Part shown: in pieces, positions 23,076 through 24,111 of the stretch
Position numbering within the stretch: the first letter of the stretch is position 1
Layout: each line of letters begins with the position of its first letter
Program-made: the position numbers and the translations under genes
Assembly (NCBI GenBank): GCA_051646185.1
Contig: JBOFCS010000083.1
Coordinates: forward strand, 1-24,111
DNA from: JBOFCS01 sp051646185
GTDB lineage: Bacteria; Actinomycetota; Actinomycetes; Mycobacteriales; Mycobacteriaceae
DNA: 24,111 nucleotides
Direction of reading: 5' to 3'
Notes under the pieces: model-generated
Seen by the model: the letters and a program-made list of their open reading frames with translations, nothing else
Databases searched by the model: none
Told to the model about the DNA's origin: nothing

Positions 23076-23911
23076 TATGCCACCTGCTGTGGGACTAGGA
23101 TTTGAAAGAGTTGAGTGAAAATAACATTAACTCCAAAGAGTAAGATTACCGAGCTTACGACGGTGGCATTAACTGAGTTTGCTACTCCTGCTGGTCCGCC
23201 TTTGGTATTTAATCCTTTATCGCAAGCTACAGTGACGACTATGGCTCCGTAGGTAAAGGATTTTATTAATGCCAACAACAGATCTGATTCGCTGGTGAAG
23301 GAAGCGAAAGTGGATAAATAACTTCCGGGTGTTCCACCTTGAACGAATACATTAAAGATGTATCCGGTAAGAAAACCTATAAAACAAACAAACCCGCACA
23401 GTAAGGTGCTGACAACTAATGCTGCGGCAAATCTTGGGAGGATGAGATGTTTTAGAGGGGAAATACCCATGACTCGTAATGCATCAATTTCGTCACGAAT
23501 GGTTCTTGTCCCTAAATCTGCGCATACCGCCGAACCTACTGCGCCGGCTATGAGCAGCGCCGTGACCAAGGGGGCTCCTTGCCGGACAATGCCTAAGCCG
23601 TTTGCTGCTCCTGCAAAAGCTGTGGCACCAATCTGACCGGCGATGGCACCAACTTGTACAGATACGATCACTCCAATGGGGATTGCAACTAGAAGGGTGG
23701 GAATGGTGACTGTTGCTGCCATAAAGGAAGATTGGCGGATAAATTCCTTAAAAGGAAAGGTTTTGGTCAGGATTGATAAAATCAAATAACGAATTGTTTT
23801 AAAGAACAACAACACCTGTCTACCAAAGGTATCTAATGATAAAAACGGATGTTTCATGAGGTACTCAAGTGCAGTCGATAGCCCCCTTCTGGTAGTGGCT
23901 GATATAAACAT
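23075..23911 (-). CDS. yrbEA: Mce-linked YrbE/MlaE-type permease A
   Basis: A 278-residue permease opening the mce operon. The family motif is at about residues 139-150 (RDEIDALRVMGI) following QGAPLVTALLIAGAVGSAVCADLG, and PLKHLILPRFAAALVV continues the MlaE domain. Five or six membrane segments lie between about residues 62 and 270. The start ATG 23911 is preceded by GAGGAG at a 4-base gap, the strongest ribosome binding site in the operon. Only 63 bases separate it from the stop of the upstream partial gene on the same strand, and no clear -35/-10 pair is visible there, so the operon promoter may lie inside the preceding gene or read through from it. Confidence 0.93.
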   Translation of the reverse strand: MFISATTRRGLSTALEYLMKHPFLSLDTFGRQVLLFFKTIRYLILSILTKTFPFKEFIRQSSFMAATVTIPTLLVAIPIGVIVSVQVGAIAGQIGATAFAGAANGLGIVRQGAPLVTALLIAGAVGSAVCADLGTRTIRDEIDALRVMGISPLKHLILPRFAAALVVSTLLCGFVCFIGFLTGYIFNVFVQGGTPGSYLSTFASFTSESDLLLALIKSFTYGAIVVTVACDKGLNTKGGPAGVANSVNATVVSSVILLFGVNVIFTQLFQILVPQQVA

Positions 23912-23974
23912 GAGTCTCCTCGAAAGCTTTTGTCATCGTTAAAGATGTTGGTGGATAGGTATATTGAATTTTGG

Positions 23975-24111
23975 TTATTGTGGGAGTAGTGTGGTGAGGA
24001 TGGCGAGTTGGGTGGCGATGGGGGTGAGGTTGAGTTTGTCGGGGTCGGTTTTAGCGTATGTGTCCCAGGGTTGTGGTACCGCAGGATCAGCTAATGCTGC
24101 CCGGGCCGCAC
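23975..24111 (-). CDS. Unrecognised protein, C-terminal 44 residues (start outside window)
   Basis: On the minus strand, one frame is open from the window edge to TAA at 23977-23975. Its end reads TPIATQLAILTTLLPQ, preceded by a Pro/Asp/Trp-containing stretch (PAVPQPWDTYAKTDPDK). The codons favour C in the third position, and a 60-base line inside it has about 58% G+C, well above the neighbouring mce genes, so it looks like real coding sequence of a different composition. I do not recognise the family. It does not look like the fadD gene that lies upstream of yrbE in mycobacterial mce1. Confidence 0.55.
   Translation of the reverse strand, partial: AARAALADPAVPQPWDTYAKTDPDKLNLTPIATQLAILTTLLPQ

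Noticed and set aside
1..24111. tRNA, rRNA, CRISPR array, insertion sequence or attachment site
   Set aside because: No repeat-spacer pattern, transposase, terminal inverted repeats or tRNA-like cloverleaf was seen on reading the gaps and frames.

Overview
The window looks like a chromosomal segment of a Mycobacteriales (Corynebacteriales) actinobacterium with unusually modest G+C. LeuS, the YqgE protein and the SdpI-like membrane protein resemble mycobacterial versions more than typical Corynebacterium ones. The order MFS(-), yqgE(+), SdpI-like(-), leuS(+), and further along marR(-), matches what I recall of M. tuberculosis Rv0037c to Rv0042c. A complete six-gene mce operon with two yrbE permeases is also typical of this order and is generally absent from Corynebacterium. 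Hand counts on single 60-base lines gave roughly 48-67% G+C around leuS, the SDR gene and the glycosidase, 27-37% inside the mce operon, and 58% in the last 150 bases. The segment is therefore compositionally mosaic.

Layout. Bases 1-1644 hold the 3' part of the CCA-adding enzyme gene and an Asp-rich repeat protein (Rv3906c type), both on +. Bases 1664-4107 hold an MFS transporter (-), yqgE (+) and a small SdpI-family membrane protein with a cysteine tail (-). leuS (+) follows at 4224-7127, then a short-chain dehydrogenase (-) and a glucosylglycerate-hydrolase-like GH63 enzyme (+). A MarR regulator and an MFS exporter form a translationally coupled pair (-) at 9268-10955.

Bases 11042-14767 hold a large Tat-exported PhoX-family phosphatase (-), a small SRPBCC protein (+) and an epoxide-hydrolase-like alpha/beta hydrolase (+). 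The phoX/SRPBCC intergenic region carries several symmetric or repeated motifs that look like operators. They include an 11-base-period direct repeat containing GTTCACC, which resembles a phosphate-regulon box, and two perfect inverted repeats.

Bases 14783-23911 (-) are one operon: yrbEA-yrbEB-mceA-mceB-mceC-mceD-mceE-mceF and an Mce-associated protein. Most junctions are ATGA overlaps. Together these genes encode a cell-envelope lipid importer: two permeases, six MCE-domain proteins forming the periplasmic conduit, and an accessory membrane protein. The ATPase (MceG/Mlk type) is not in the window. The final 137 bases encode the end of an unrecognised, GC-richer gene upstream of the operon.

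I saw no tRNA, rRNA, CRISPR array, insertion sequence or convincing rho-independent terminator. No radically new system is evident. The points most worth checking are the regulatory DNA around phoX, the cysteine-rich Tat leader of PhoX, a second predicted lipoprotein (MceD) in the mce operon, a recurrent leaderless-promoter layout, and the composition boundaries of the mce block.
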